A DNA stretch of 5,348 nucleotides from an uncultured Candidatus Nemicrothrix sp. GTDB lineage: Bacteria; Actinomycetota; Acidimicrobiia; Acidimicrobiales; UBA8592. The stretch's first letter is position 1, and each line of letters opens with the position of its first letter. The notes beneath the pieces are model-generated. The model saw only the letters and a program-made list of their open reading frames with translations. It was not told the origin of the DNA and did no database searches. Of the stretch, positions 1-5,348 are shown one piece after another. Location of the stretch: the NCBI GenBank assembly GCA_913046155.1, contig CAJWRY010000097.1:1-5348 (forward strand). The letters are read 5' to 3'. The position numbers were made by a program, and so were the translations under genes.

Positions 1-2
1 CA

Positions 3-665
3 ACCATGGCCGATGGATCAATTTTGGTTGAATTCGGAAACACTCGAGTTCTATGTACAGCCTCAGTAGATGATGATGTTCCACGTTGGATGCGAGGTAC
101 GGGGACTGGATGGGTTACTGCCGAGTATTCAATGCTTCCCGGTTCGTCACCCGAACGTATAAGACGAGAAACTAAAGGGCCTAAAGGTCGAACTCAAGAA
201 ATACAGCGACTAATAGGGCGGTCTTTGCGGGCAGTCTGCGATATGGAAAAGCTAGGTGAGCGTCAAGTCACAGTTGACTGTGACGTACTTCAAGCGGATG
301 GGGGTACTCGTGTCGCTTCTATATGCGGAGGGCTCCTTGCGCTACATGATGCCTTATCAAGACTTCAAATACGAAAACAAATCAGTGAGCACCCGATCCT
401 TGAGGCATGTGCTGCAGTATCAGTGGGGATTATCAATGGGGAGGCAAGATTGGACTTGCCATATGAAGAAGATTCCAAAGCAGATACTGATATGAATGTG
501 GTGATGACAGAATCGGGCGAGTTCATAGAAATCCAAGGAACAGCAGAGAAGTTTTCATTTTCAAAAGATGAATTATCTACACTGCTTACATTAGCTGAGA
601 AGGGGATTAATGAGATTATCGCTCTCCAAAAGGAACTTCTTAGGACTCCTCCACAAAAGAGATGA
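3..665 (+). CDS. rph: Ribonuclease PH (3' part; start lies before the window)
   Basis: This is the phosphorolytic 3'-to-5' exoribonuclease that trims the 3' ends of tRNA precursors using inorganic phosphate; the family acts in the cytoplasm as a hexameric ring. The frame is open to the window edge. The ATG at 6 is internal, because it sits where family members read (H)AEGSVLVEFGNTRVLCTAS, so about 20 N-terminal residues are missing. Counting from that ATG, visible hallmarks are EFGNTRVLCTAS (residues 9-20), the basic phosphate/RNA-binding stretch KGRTQEIQRLIGRSLRAV (about 60-77), TVDCDVLQADGGTR (about 89-102) and the acidic active-site region DLPYEEDSKADTDMNVVM (about 149-166), followed by EIQGTAE. 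The C-terminus looks complete. It ends in a TGA that overlaps the ATG of rdgB by 4 nt (ATGA), so the two are probably cotranscribed and translationally coupled. Identification is secure; only the true start cannot be seen. Confidence 0.96.
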   Translation, partial: TMADGSILVEFGNTRVLCTASVDDDVPRWMRGTGTGWVTAEYSMLPGSSPERIRRETKGPKGRTQEIQRLIGRSLRAVCDMEKLGERQVTVDCDVLQADGGTRVASICGGLLALHDALSRLQIRKQISEHPILEACAAVSVGIINGEARLDLPYEEDSKADTDMNVVMTESGEFIEIQGTAEKFSFSKDELSTLLTLAEKGINEIIALQKELLRTPPQKR

Positions 666-1246
666 AGTTAATCTCCGCAACTGCAAATCCTCACAAATAT
701 AAAGAAATGCAGCAAATATTGCCTGGCAAAATAGAATTATTGCCCCGCCCCCCCGAAATCCCAGAGATTGTTGAAGATGCACCTGATCTGCTAGGGAATG
801 CAACTTTGAAGGCCCTAGGGGTAATGAAAGTAACTGGTATGCCGGTGATAGCGGATGATACCGGTTTGGAAGTTGAAGTATTGAATGGTGAACCCGGAGT
901 TCTCTCTGCCCGATACGCAGGTCCTGATGCACAATCAGAGGACAACATTAAAAAGTTACTATCGGAATTAGCCGATATCCCAATGGTCAGAAGAGGAGCT
1001 CGGTTCCGGACCGTAATTGTTGTTCTGTGGCCTGACGAAACCTTTATAACTGCTGAAGGTGTAGTTTTTGGGAAAATAGCTCTCGCTCCAATAGGAAATC
1101 TGGGTTTTGGGTATGACTCAATTTTCCTTCCTTCTGAGATCCCTGGAAAGACATTTGCTGAGATCAGCGATTCAGAAAAGAACCGAATAAGTCATAGAGG
1201 TCGAGCGCTAAATGACATCGCTAAAGTACTTCTACGTACCTCTTAA
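662..1246 (+). CDS. rdgB: XTP/dITP diphosphatase (RdgB/HAM1 family)
   Basis: This 194-residue protein has the usual length of the RdgB/HAM1 family. These enzymes hydrolyse non-canonical purine triphosphates (XTP, ITP, dITP) to the monophosphate and pyrophosphate, cleaning the nucleotide pool. The N-terminal nucleotide-binding motif is SATANPHK (residues 5-12, T-x-N-x-x-K pattern). The catalytic acidic segment IADDTGLEVEVLNGEPG spans about 63-79 and leads into SARYAG. The base-recognition loop GFGYDSIF is at 148-155 (the more common form is GFGYDPIF), and SEKNRISHRGRAL is at 171-183 near the C-terminus. The ATG lies inside the rph stop (ATGA). Only a weak AAAGAG precedes it, so translation probably depends on ribosomes finishing rph. 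An rph–rdgB pair is a common actinobacterial arrangement. A run of seven C residues at 748-754 is intact and in frame. The gene ends 21 nt before the end of the convergent MFS gene. Confidence 0.95.
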   Translation: MKLISATANPHKYKEMQQILPGKIELLPRPPEIPEIVEDAPDLLGNATLKALGVMKVTGMPVIADDTGLEVEVLNGEPGVLSARYAGPDAQSEDNIKKLLSELADIPMVRRGARFRTVIVVLWPDETFITAEGVVFGKIALAPIGNLGFGYDSIFLPSEIPGKTFAEISDSEKNRISHRGRALNDIAKVLLRTS

Positions 1247-1247
1247 C

Positions 1248-1268
1248 GCGAAACAAAGCTGGTTTTGC
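1248..1268 (+). terminator. Possible weak hairpin between convergent genes
   Basis: GCGAAAC (1248-1254) can pair with GTTTTGC (1262-1268), giving 7 bp including one G-T wobble around a 7-nt loop. A pyrimidine-rich but interrupted stretch (tactttctctct) follows on the plus strand. It fills the 21-nt gap between the rdgB stop and the end of the convergent transporter gene, where a terminator is expected. The stem is short and AT-rich and there is no clean T run, so this is only a weak candidate. Confidence 0.25.
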
Positions 1269-2449
1269 TACTTTCTCTCTGGTTTGGGTAAACGCGAACT
1301 TGCAAGAAGCATGAAAAATCCACCTAATAAAGCTGAGATTAGTGAGCACAGCCAAGCGTAACTATAGTCAAAAGAGTCGGCGATCAATCCGAATCCCAAA
1401 GGTGCGAACATCGCTCCTATGCGAATGCTCGTCTGCACTATGGCCGTTGCCTCTCCCGGTTCATCCCGATGGTGCTCAATGATTCCCAAAAGTGCTAAAC
1501 CAGGCCACGACCAGCCAATTCCGAAAATAAAAATCGACCCGATTGCAATAGAAGCCTTAGACTCAATAGCGAAAAGCACAAACGCTAATGATCCGATCAG
1601 AAGTGATCCGGAAACTGCTTTAAATCTATCAAACCGAAAGCGATCTGCTAAGTAGCCCCAAGTTAAGCGAGAGATGATCATTAATAGTCCTCCTAGCCCG
1701 AGAATTAACCCAGCAGATCCATCGCTATATCCTGCATTTTTTGCTGAAGTGGTAAGAAACCCTGAAACAGTAACAACTGCGGCTGCGGAGAATGCCCCCG
1801 CAAGTGCGAGAAGCTGTAAGTGTGAGAGACTCCACATTTCGCGACGGGACGAGAAATTCTTTTCGCTTATCAAAGGTGCGTCAGGAATTATGAACCAAGC
1901 AGGAAAGGCTAGTAGCGCTACCACCAAAAATGTCCCCTTCCATCCGAAAAATACTCCAAGAGTTGGTACGGCAAAACCTGCAAGGGCTGTCGCAAAAGGA
2001 ACAGCAGATTGTTTTGCAGCCATTGCGATTCCCTGCTTCTCTAAAACTACAGCTGAGGATATTAAAGTATTCGTTGCTGGATGGATAATGCCTTCGGCCA
2101 CGCGATTTAACCCGATGAATATCATTAATAGAAAAAATGTATTGCCTAGGAAACCCGTGAGGAATGCAGCCAGCGAAGCTATAGCAACCCCATATTGCAA
2201 AACACTCTTTGGCCCTGTTCGGTCAGCAGCCCCACCAGATACTGACATAACGATGCTTGAAACCAGATATCCGAAAGTAAGGATCGCACCAAGTTCTGTG
2301 TCGCCAAATGAAAGTTCTTCTTTTATCTCCGGGGCAAACGCACCAAGGAGAAAGCCTGGAAGTGCTACAAGAGCAATAGCGTAGGCAGAGGCTCCAGTGG
2401 GGCGCCAAAAGGTCCGGTTGTTATCTTTGTGGGGGTGCTCTTTGGTCAC
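1268..2449 (-). CDS. MFS transporter, candidate NAD-precursor (niacin) permease
   Basis: This 393-residue integral membrane protein of the major facilitator superfamily has about 12 hydrophobic helices (roughly residues 22-40, 52-71, 83-101, 103-125, 147-166, 169-189, 211-231, 245-262, 279-297, 300-322, 340-358, 364-384). The signature cytoplasmic loop 2-3 motif is GGAADRTGPK (72-81), with a degenerate second copy GYLADR (265-270) between helices 8 and 9. A helix-5 segment, KQSAVPFATALAG (146-158), resembles the KQSG-type motif of several anion/small-acid MFS groups. The start is a GTG with no Shine-Dalgarno; a TAG four codons upstream and no nearby in-frame ATG leave little alternative, so it may be leaderless. 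It is transcribed divergently from pncB across a 96-nt region holding a probable NrtR operator. That context, rather than recognisable family similarity, suggests uptake of nicotinate, nicotinamide or a riboside. The MFS call is strong; the substrate is inferred, and an unrelated solute or efflux role is possible. Confidence 0.9.
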   Translation of the reverse strand: MTKEHPHKDNNRTFWRPTGASAYAIALVALPGFLLGAFAPEIKEELSFGDTELGAILTFGYLVSSIVMSVSGGAADRTGPKSVLQYGVAIASLAAFLTGFLGNTFFLLMIFIGLNRVAEGIIHPATNTLISSAVVLEKQGIAMAAKQSAVPFATALAGFAVPTLGVFFGWKGTFLVVALLAFPAWFIIPDAPLISEKNFSSRREMWSLSHLQLLALAGAFSAAAVVTVSGFLTTSAKNAGYSDGSAGLILGLGGLLMIISRLTWGYLADRFRFDRFKAVSGSLLIGSLAFVLFAIESKASIAIGSIFIFGIGWSWPGLALLGIIEHHRDEPGEATAIVQTSIRIGAMFAPLGFGLIADSFDYSYAWLCSLISALLGGFFMLLASSRLPKPERK

Positions 2450-2492
2450 TCTATGACGCTACTTCGTATTTCCAATGAAAGCTCTGAAGCTA

Positions 2493-2513
2493 ATATTGTC
2501 ACTCTGACTATAT
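2493..2513. promoter_or_regulatory. Probable NrtR operator (21-bp palindrome)
   Basis: The left arm ATATTGTCA (2493-2501) and right arm TGACTATAT (2505-2513) flank the centre CTC. Eight of nine arm positions are complementary; the only mismatch is T2497 against T2509. The core is GTCA-N3-TGAC. A palindrome of about 21 bp is the expected size for an NrtR dimer site, and an nrtR gene ends the adjacent operon. The palindrome lies directly upstream of, and touches, a TATAAT at 2513-2518, where a bound repressor would block RNA polymerase. It also lies upstream of the divergent transporter gene, so one site could control both directions. The dyad is seen in the sequence; assignment to NrtR is inference from context. 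Confidence 0.65.
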
Positions 2514-2533
2514 ATAATGGTAAACTTATAGTC
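2506..2533. repeat. Inverted half-sites GACTATA / TATAGTC
   Basis: GACTATA (2506-2512) is repeated in exact inverted form as TATAGTC (2527-2533), with a 14-nt spacer. The left copy is also the right half of the 21-bp palindrome. The half-site centres are 21 bp apart, about two helical turns, so both lie on the same face of the DNA and bracket the TATAAT. The outer copy could be an auxiliary half-site for NrtR or for a second dimer. Alternatively the two arms could form a weak hairpin at the transcript start. The repeat is seen; its function is inferred. Confidence 0.45.
2513..2518 (+). promoter_or_regulatory. Putative -10 element of the pncB-pncA-nrtR promoter
   Basis: This is an exact TATAAT, 27 nt before the pncB ATG. 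It predicts a transcript start near 2525 and a leader of about 20 nt that keeps the ribosome binding site. The -35 at the right spacing (2490-2495, CTAATA) is poor; a better-looking TTGTCA at 2496-2501 is only 11 nt away and belongs to the palindrome. An alternative pair, CTGACT (2504-2509) with TATAGT (2527-2532) at 17 nt spacing, would remove most of the ribosome binding site and is less likely. Confidence 0.5.
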
Positions 2534-2534
2534 T

Positions 2535-2540
2535 AAGGAA
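2535..2540 (+). promoter_or_regulatory. Ribosome binding site of pncB
   Basis: AAGGAA sits 5 nt before the ATG at 2546. It supports that ATG as the start of pncB and argues against a leaderless message. Confidence 0.7.
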
Positions 2541-2545
2541 TCAAC

Positions 2546-3880
2546 ATGCAAGACAAATTAGAATCTTATGCTCTGTATACAGATCATTATGAGTTGACCA
2601 TGCTTGATGCTTTGGTGCGGTCAAACCAAGCAGATAAGAGGACTACCTTTGAAGTCTTTGCGCGCGAACTTCCTTTGGGAAGACCATTTGGGGTCTTTGC
2701 TGGCATCAATCGGTTTTTGCCACTTTTGAAGGACTTTTATTTTAGCGATGACATGTTGCGATTCTTAGAGGAAGAAAAAATAATTTCAAAACAAACTCAA
2801 GAATTTCTATACTCTTTCAACTTCACAGGAGACATTATGTCTTATCGGGAAGGAGAAACATACTTCCCATACAGTCCAGTAATTACCATTCAGGCAAGCT
2901 TGGGAGAAGCTTTGCTTATAGAAACCTTGCTCCTATCAATTGTGAATTTCGACTCAGCGATTACAACAGCTGCTGCAAGGATCGTGGACGCTGCAAACGG
3001 TCGCTTCGTTATGGAGGCTGGATCCCGACGAATTGAACCTGAAGCTGCTGTCAATGCTGCCAGGGCAGCCTATATCGGTGGAGTCGATGTAACGTCTAAT
3101 CTTGAAGCAGGGAGACGCTGGGGTATCCCAACTGCAGGAACAGCTTCGCACGCCTACACTCTCTCATTCGAATCTGAAATAGATGCTTTTAAGAATCAAT
3201 CCAAATATTTGGGAGAAGATTCTATTTTCCTTGTTGACACATACGATATTGAAACTGGCATTACTAATGCTGTGAAAGCTTCAAATACTAATTTGAAAGG
3301 GATACGAATCGATTCAGGAGACCTTGCCATCGGAGCAAAATCTGCTAGAGCACTTCTGGACGATCTGGGGGCACCAGAAGCACAGATTATGGTCTCTGGG
3401 GATTTAGACGAATACAAAATACGAGGACTAGCGGATGCACCAATTGATGCTTTTGAATCAGGGCACAAGTTAGTTACCGGTTCAGGTGCGGCATCGGCCG
3501 GTTTTGTCTACAAGCTAGTTGCTATCCAAGAAAATTCTTCAATCCTAAAGATGCGACCAGTGAAAAAGCGATCTGAAGGAAAAACTTCAGAAGGAGGACA
3601 GAAGTTTGCAAAGCGAACTATTGATTCCAATGGAATGGCCGTAGAGGAATCAATATTTCTTGAAGACTCAGCTCAAGTGCATTCCCAGTCTGCCGCTTGT
3701 AGGTCTCTCCAGAGCGAAGTTATGTCATCAGGGAAAATTGTTGATCTACCCACGCTAAAAGACTCTCGACACCATTTAATGAACAGCATCTCAGAAATAC
3801 CTAAAGAAATCCGCCTGAGGGTGGACGGGGAGCCCGCCATTCCAACAGTCCTGCATACCAAGAAAGGTGAATGTGAATAA
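2546..3880 (+). CDS. pncB: Nicotinate phosphoribosyltransferase
   Basis: This cytoplasmic enzyme joins nicotinate to PRPP (ATP-stimulated in the family) to give nicotinate mononucleotide, the committed step of the Preiss-Handler NAD salvage pathway. Its 444 residues match the actinobacterial form. Hallmarks in order are YTDHYELTM (11-19); FGVFAGI (48-54); the substrate segment NFDSAITTAAARI (134-146); GSRRIEP (159-165); GTASHAY (198-204) with the histidine that is phosphorylated in the family at about 202; FLVDTYD (228-234); and the phosphoribosyl-binding GIRIDSGDLA (252-261). VYKLV is at 321-325 and a C-terminal GEPAIPT is present. One oddity is that the glycine-rich loop after this, usually a GVGT motif, reads DAFESGHKLVTGSG (301-314). 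The gene is first in an operon: it overlaps pncA, which makes its substrate, and nrtR follows. The ATG is supported by AAGGAA at 5 nt. It is probably repressed by NrtR at the upstream palindrome. Confidence 0.95.
   Translation: MQDKLESYALYTDHYELTMLDALVRSNQADKRTTFEVFARELPLGRPFGVFAGINRFLPLLKDFYFSDDMLRFLEEEKIISKQTQEFLYSFNFTGDIMSYREGETYFPYSPVITIQASLGEALLIETLLLSIVNFDSAITTAAARIVDAANGRFVMEAGSRRIEPEAAVNAARAAYIGGVDVTSNLEAGRRWGIPTAGTASHAYTLSFESEIDAFKNQSKYLGEDSIFLVDTYDIETGITNAVKASNTNLKGIRIDSGDLAIGAKSARALLDDLGAPEAQIMVSGDLDEYKIRGLADAPIDAFESGHKLVTGSGAASAGFVYKLVAIQENSSILKMRPVKKRSEGKTSEGGQKFAKRTIDSNGMAVEESIFLEDSAQVHSQSAACRSLQSEVMSSGKIVDLPTLKDSRHHLMNSISEIPKEIRLRVDGEPAIPTVLHTKKGECE
3863..3867 (+). promoter_or_regulatory. 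Ribosome binding site that decides the pncA start
   Basis: AAAGG, inside the end of pncB, lies 5 nt before the GTG at 3873. The earlier in-frame GTG at 3867 overlaps this site and has no usable site at proper distance, so 3873 is preferred. Confidence 0.5.
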
Positions 3881-4442
3881 ATCTAAGAAAGCACTCGTCA
3901 TAGTAGACGTTCAACCAACATTTTGTGAGGGAGGGTCCTTACCTGTAAACGGGGGAAATAAGGTTGCGAAGGAGATAGCAGCTTATGTCGCAGAGGATGA
4001 AAGCTATGACTGCATTATCACGACACAAGATTGGCATATAGACCCTGGAGTGCACTTTTCTGACCAACCCAACTATCAAGATACTTGGCCTGCGCATGGC
4101 GTGGCCGGAACCGATGAAGCTGATCTCCACCCTGAACTCTCTGAAATAAGTGACAAAATAAACTACTCAGTGAAGAAAGGAATGTTTGAAGCAGCCTACT
4201 CAGGATTTGAAGGACATAACGGTGAACAGAGCCTTCAACAAATCCTCGAAAGAGAATCTGTTGCAGCTGTAGACATTGTAGGGCTGGCATTTGATCACTG
4301 TGTAAAAGCGACGGCTATTGATAGCGCACAAAATGGTTTCAACACTCGGGTATTATCTAAATTAACAGCAGCTGTTTCTCCAGCTAATGAAAGTATCGTT
4401 TCCGATGAAATGAGATCTCATGGCATTCAAGTCGTCAAATAA
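3873..4442 (+). CDS. pncA: Nicotinamidase (PncA-type cysteine hydrolase)
   Basis: This isochorismatase-fold enzyme hydrolyses nicotinamide to nicotinate and ammonia, feeding PncB encoded just upstream. The product is 189 residues from the GTG at 3873, or 191 from the alternative GTG at 3867. In the shorter numbering the catalytic triad is complete: Asp12 (VDVQPTF), Lys102 (KKGMFEAAYSGFEG) and Cys143 (GLAFDHCVKATA). The metal-binding set is also present: Asp53 and His55 (TQDWH), His61 (VHFSD) and His75 (TWPAHGVAGT). The SGFEG segment and the GLAxDxCV nucleophile motif separate it from generic isochorismatases. The start overlaps pncB by 8 nt and the TAA overlaps the nrtR ATG by 1 nt (TAATG), so all three genes are translationally coupled. 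Family members also hydrolyse pyrazinamide; that would be a side activity here. The catalytic residues support an active enzyme. Confidence 0.94.
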   Translation: MNKSKKALVIVDVQPTFCEGGSLPVNGGNKVAKEIAAYVAEDESYDCIITTQDWHIDPGVHFSDQPNYQDTWPAHGVAGTDEADLHPELSEISDKINYSVKKGMFEAAYSGFEGHNGEQSLQQILERESVAAVDIVGLAFDHCVKATAIDSAQNGFNTRVLSKLTAAVSPANESIVSDEMRSHGIQVVK

Positions 4443-5236
4443 TGGCAAAGGATAAAACTCTGTTCCCCAAAGTCCTATCTGATGAAGACACGAAATTTGT
4501 TGAGAATTATCAGCCTACAGATTATCCACCTAATGCTGTAACAGCTGATGTAATCCTTTTGACTATTCGTTCAGGAAGGCTCGCTGTCTTATTAGTAGAG
4601 CGAGCAAACCCTCCGCAAAGCGGTTCGTGGGCCCTGCCCGGAGGACACCTTCGCCCTGAAGAGTCCATACATGAAACAGCATTGAGAGAACTAGCAGAAA
4701 AGACAGGATTCGCAGCAGAACCTGCCCACCTTGAGCAACTCCAGACTTATTCGACACCAGGGAGAGATGCCAGAGATTCTAAAATGAGGGTGACTTCAGT
4801 CGCATATCTAGCTTTCATGCCCGACCCCGGAACACCAAGAGCAGGTTCAGATGCTCGTTTGGCAAGATTCTGGGCAGTGGATGATTTGCCTGAATTCAAC
4901 TCCGAACTGACCTGCGAAGATGGACCAACGCTTGCATTTGACCATGCTGCGATGCTTCGGGATGGGCTAGAAAGAGCAGCGTCAAAGCTAGAGTACACGA
5001 CCTTAGCTACAGCGTTCGTGGATGAGCAATTTACCATTTCAGACTTGCGCAGAGTTTATGAAGCTGTCTGGAGAAATAGCATTGATGCGCCTAACTTTTC
5101 TCGTAAAGTCAAATCAGCCTCAGGGTTTATAGAATCAACCGGAGGAAAACGAGCAACAGGTAGAGCGCCTGCTGGCCTTTTCGTAAAAGGAGAAGCGGAT
5201 ATAATTTCGCCACCATTTTTTAGACCCATAGAATAG
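4442..5236 (+). CDS. nrtR: NrtR, Nudix-related repressor of NAD metabolism
   Basis: This 264-residue regulator has the two-domain build of the NrtR family: an N-terminal Nudix fold (about 30-150) and a C-terminal winged helix (about 185-262). The Nudix box begins at GGHLRPEE (67-74) and ends in RELAEKTGF (82-90). It matches G-x5-E-x7-R-E-U-x-E but has Lys87 where catalytic hydrolases carry a metal-binding Glu. Degenerate boxes are known in NrtR, which uses the domain as a ligand sensor (ADP-ribose or related NAD breakdown products) rather than as a hydrolase. The DNA-binding half shows FTISDLRRVYEAVW (197-210), NFSRKV (218-223), GFIESTG (228-234), GRAP (240-243) and a final SPPFFRP (256-262), the characteristic NrtR C-terminal pattern. 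It has no clear Shine-Dalgarno and starts inside the pncA stop (TAATG), so it is coupled to pncA and likely autoregulated through the operon operator. A plain Nudix hydrolase is unlikely given the complete C-terminal domain. Confidence 0.93.
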   Translation: MAKDKTLFPKVLSDEDTKFVENYQPTDYPPNAVTADVILLTIRSGRLAVLLVERANPPQSGSWALPGGHLRPEESIHETALRELAEKTGFAAEPAHLEQLQTYSTPGRDARDSKMRVTSVAYLAFMPDPGTPRAGSDARLARFWAVDDLPEFNSELTCEDGPTLAFDHAAMLRDGLERAASKLEYTTLATAFVDEQFTISDLRRVYEAVWRNSIDAPNFSRKVKSASGFIESTGGKRATGRAPAGLFVKGEADIISPPFFRPIE

Positions 5237-5264
5237 AGACAATAACTCCTAATAGTGTGTGAAT

Positions 5265-5294
5265 TCTCGTCAGATCTTAGATAACCTTACGAGA
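5265..5294. repeat. Inverted repeat between nrtR and tRNA-Leu
   Basis: TCTCGT (5265-5270) and ACGAGA (5289-5294) are perfect 6-bp arms separated by 18 nt. They lie 28 nt after the nrtR stop and just before the tRNA. The long loop and the lack of a following T run argue against an efficient intrinsic terminator. It could be a weak terminator, a processing structure, or chance. Confidence 0.25.
5278..5283 (+). promoter_or_regulatory. Possible -10 element of the tRNA-Leu promoter
   Basis: TAGATA lies 15 nt before the tRNA 5' end and would start transcription about 9 nt upstream of it, a typical tRNA leader length. No convincing -35 is seen at 16-18 nt (GTGTGT at 5255-5260 is poor). The 62-nt gap could instead be read through from the nrtR operon. 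Confidence 0.2.
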
Positions 5295-5298
5295 CCAA

Positions 5299-5348
5299 GC
5301 GCCGGTGGCGGAATTGGCAGACGCGCAGGGTTTAGGTCCCTGTGTCCA
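5299..5348 (+). tRNA. tRNA-Leu, anticodon TAG (truncated by the window end)
   Basis: The acceptor 5' strand GCGCCGG (5299-5305) is followed by TG and a class II D arm, GCGGAATTGGCAGACGC (5308-5324), the strongly conserved leucine-tRNA pattern. The anticodon stem CAGGG (5326-5330) pairs with CCCTG (5338-5342) around the loop TTTAGGT, which places anticodon TAG at 5333-5335 (UAG, reading CUN leucine codons). The next bases, TGTCCA, begin the long variable arm. The 3' half, including the T arm and the acceptor complement, lies beyond the window, so acceptor pairing cannot be checked. Confidence 0.93.

Noticed and set aside
748..754. Run of seven C residues in rdgB as a possible phase-variation tract
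   Set aside because: It encodes a plausible Arg-Pro-Pro segment in an intact housekeeping gene, is short, and there is no reason for switching.
591..948. Two minus-strand open frames over the start of rdgB
   Set aside because: They are shadows of conserved rph and rdgB coding sequence, with no recognisable protein features.
1674..2384. A 236-codon open frame on the plus strand
   Set aside because: It is antisense to the MFS gene, has no family motifs and an irregular Pro/Ser/Ala-rich composition, and its opposite strand encodes clear helices and MFS motifs.
2496..2501. TTGTCA as the -35 box of the pncB promoter
   Set aside because: It is only 11 nt from TATAAT and would need a 19-nt spacer to a poor TAAACT; it is better explained as part of the palindrome.
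4018..4290. A 90-codon minus-strand open frame inside pncA
   Set aside because: The plus strand carries all catalytic and metal-binding residues of a nicotinamidase; the antisense product has low-complexity Leu/Gln content.
5237..5298. Riboswitch or small RNA between nrtR and the tRNA
   Set aside because: It is only 62 nt with one weak inverted repeat; no known riboswitch pattern is visible.

Overview
The window looks like a compact chromosomal segment from a low-GC actinobacterium. By eye the GC content is in the mid-40s per cent. The rph–rdgB pair, the actinobacterial style of the nicotinate phosphoribosyltransferase (about 440 residues, ending in a GEPAIPT motif) and the nearly absent intergenic space fit a streamlined aquatic actinobacterium, for example an acI/Nanopelagicales-like lineage. 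This assignment is an inference from gene order and protein style and was not tested by a search.

Layout: (1) Positions 1-1246, plus strand, hold the 3' part of rph (RNase PH) overlapping rdgB (house-cleaning XTP/dITP pyrophosphatase) by 4 nt. (2) Positions 1268-2449, minus strand, hold a 12-helix MFS transporter that converges on rdgB and diverges from the next gene. (3) Positions 2450-2545 are a 96-nt AT-rich divergent control region. It carries a near-perfect 21-bp palindrome abutting a consensus TATAAT, plus an extra inverted half-site. (4) Positions 2546-5236, plus strand, hold a tightly coupled operon pncB–pncA–nrtR, with overlaps of 8 nt and 1 nt. (5) From 5299 to the window end is the 5' part of a tRNA-Leu with anticodon TAG (UAG).

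The central unit is a self-contained NAD-salvage module. PncA deamidates nicotinamide to nicotinate. PncB converts nicotinate to nicotinate mononucleotide, the entry to the Preiss-Handler route. NrtR, a Nudix-fold protein with a C-terminal winged-helix domain, is the known family of NAD-metabolism repressors and is expected to bind the palindrome in the divergent region. The MFS gene shares that control region and is therefore a good candidate for a previously unassigned transporter of niacin, nicotinamide or a related NAD precursor.

PncA–PncB–NrtR is known biology. The new part would be the transporter assignment and the exact operator. No mobile elements, CRISPR arrays or phage genes were seen, and no gene-free stretch exceeds 300 bases.
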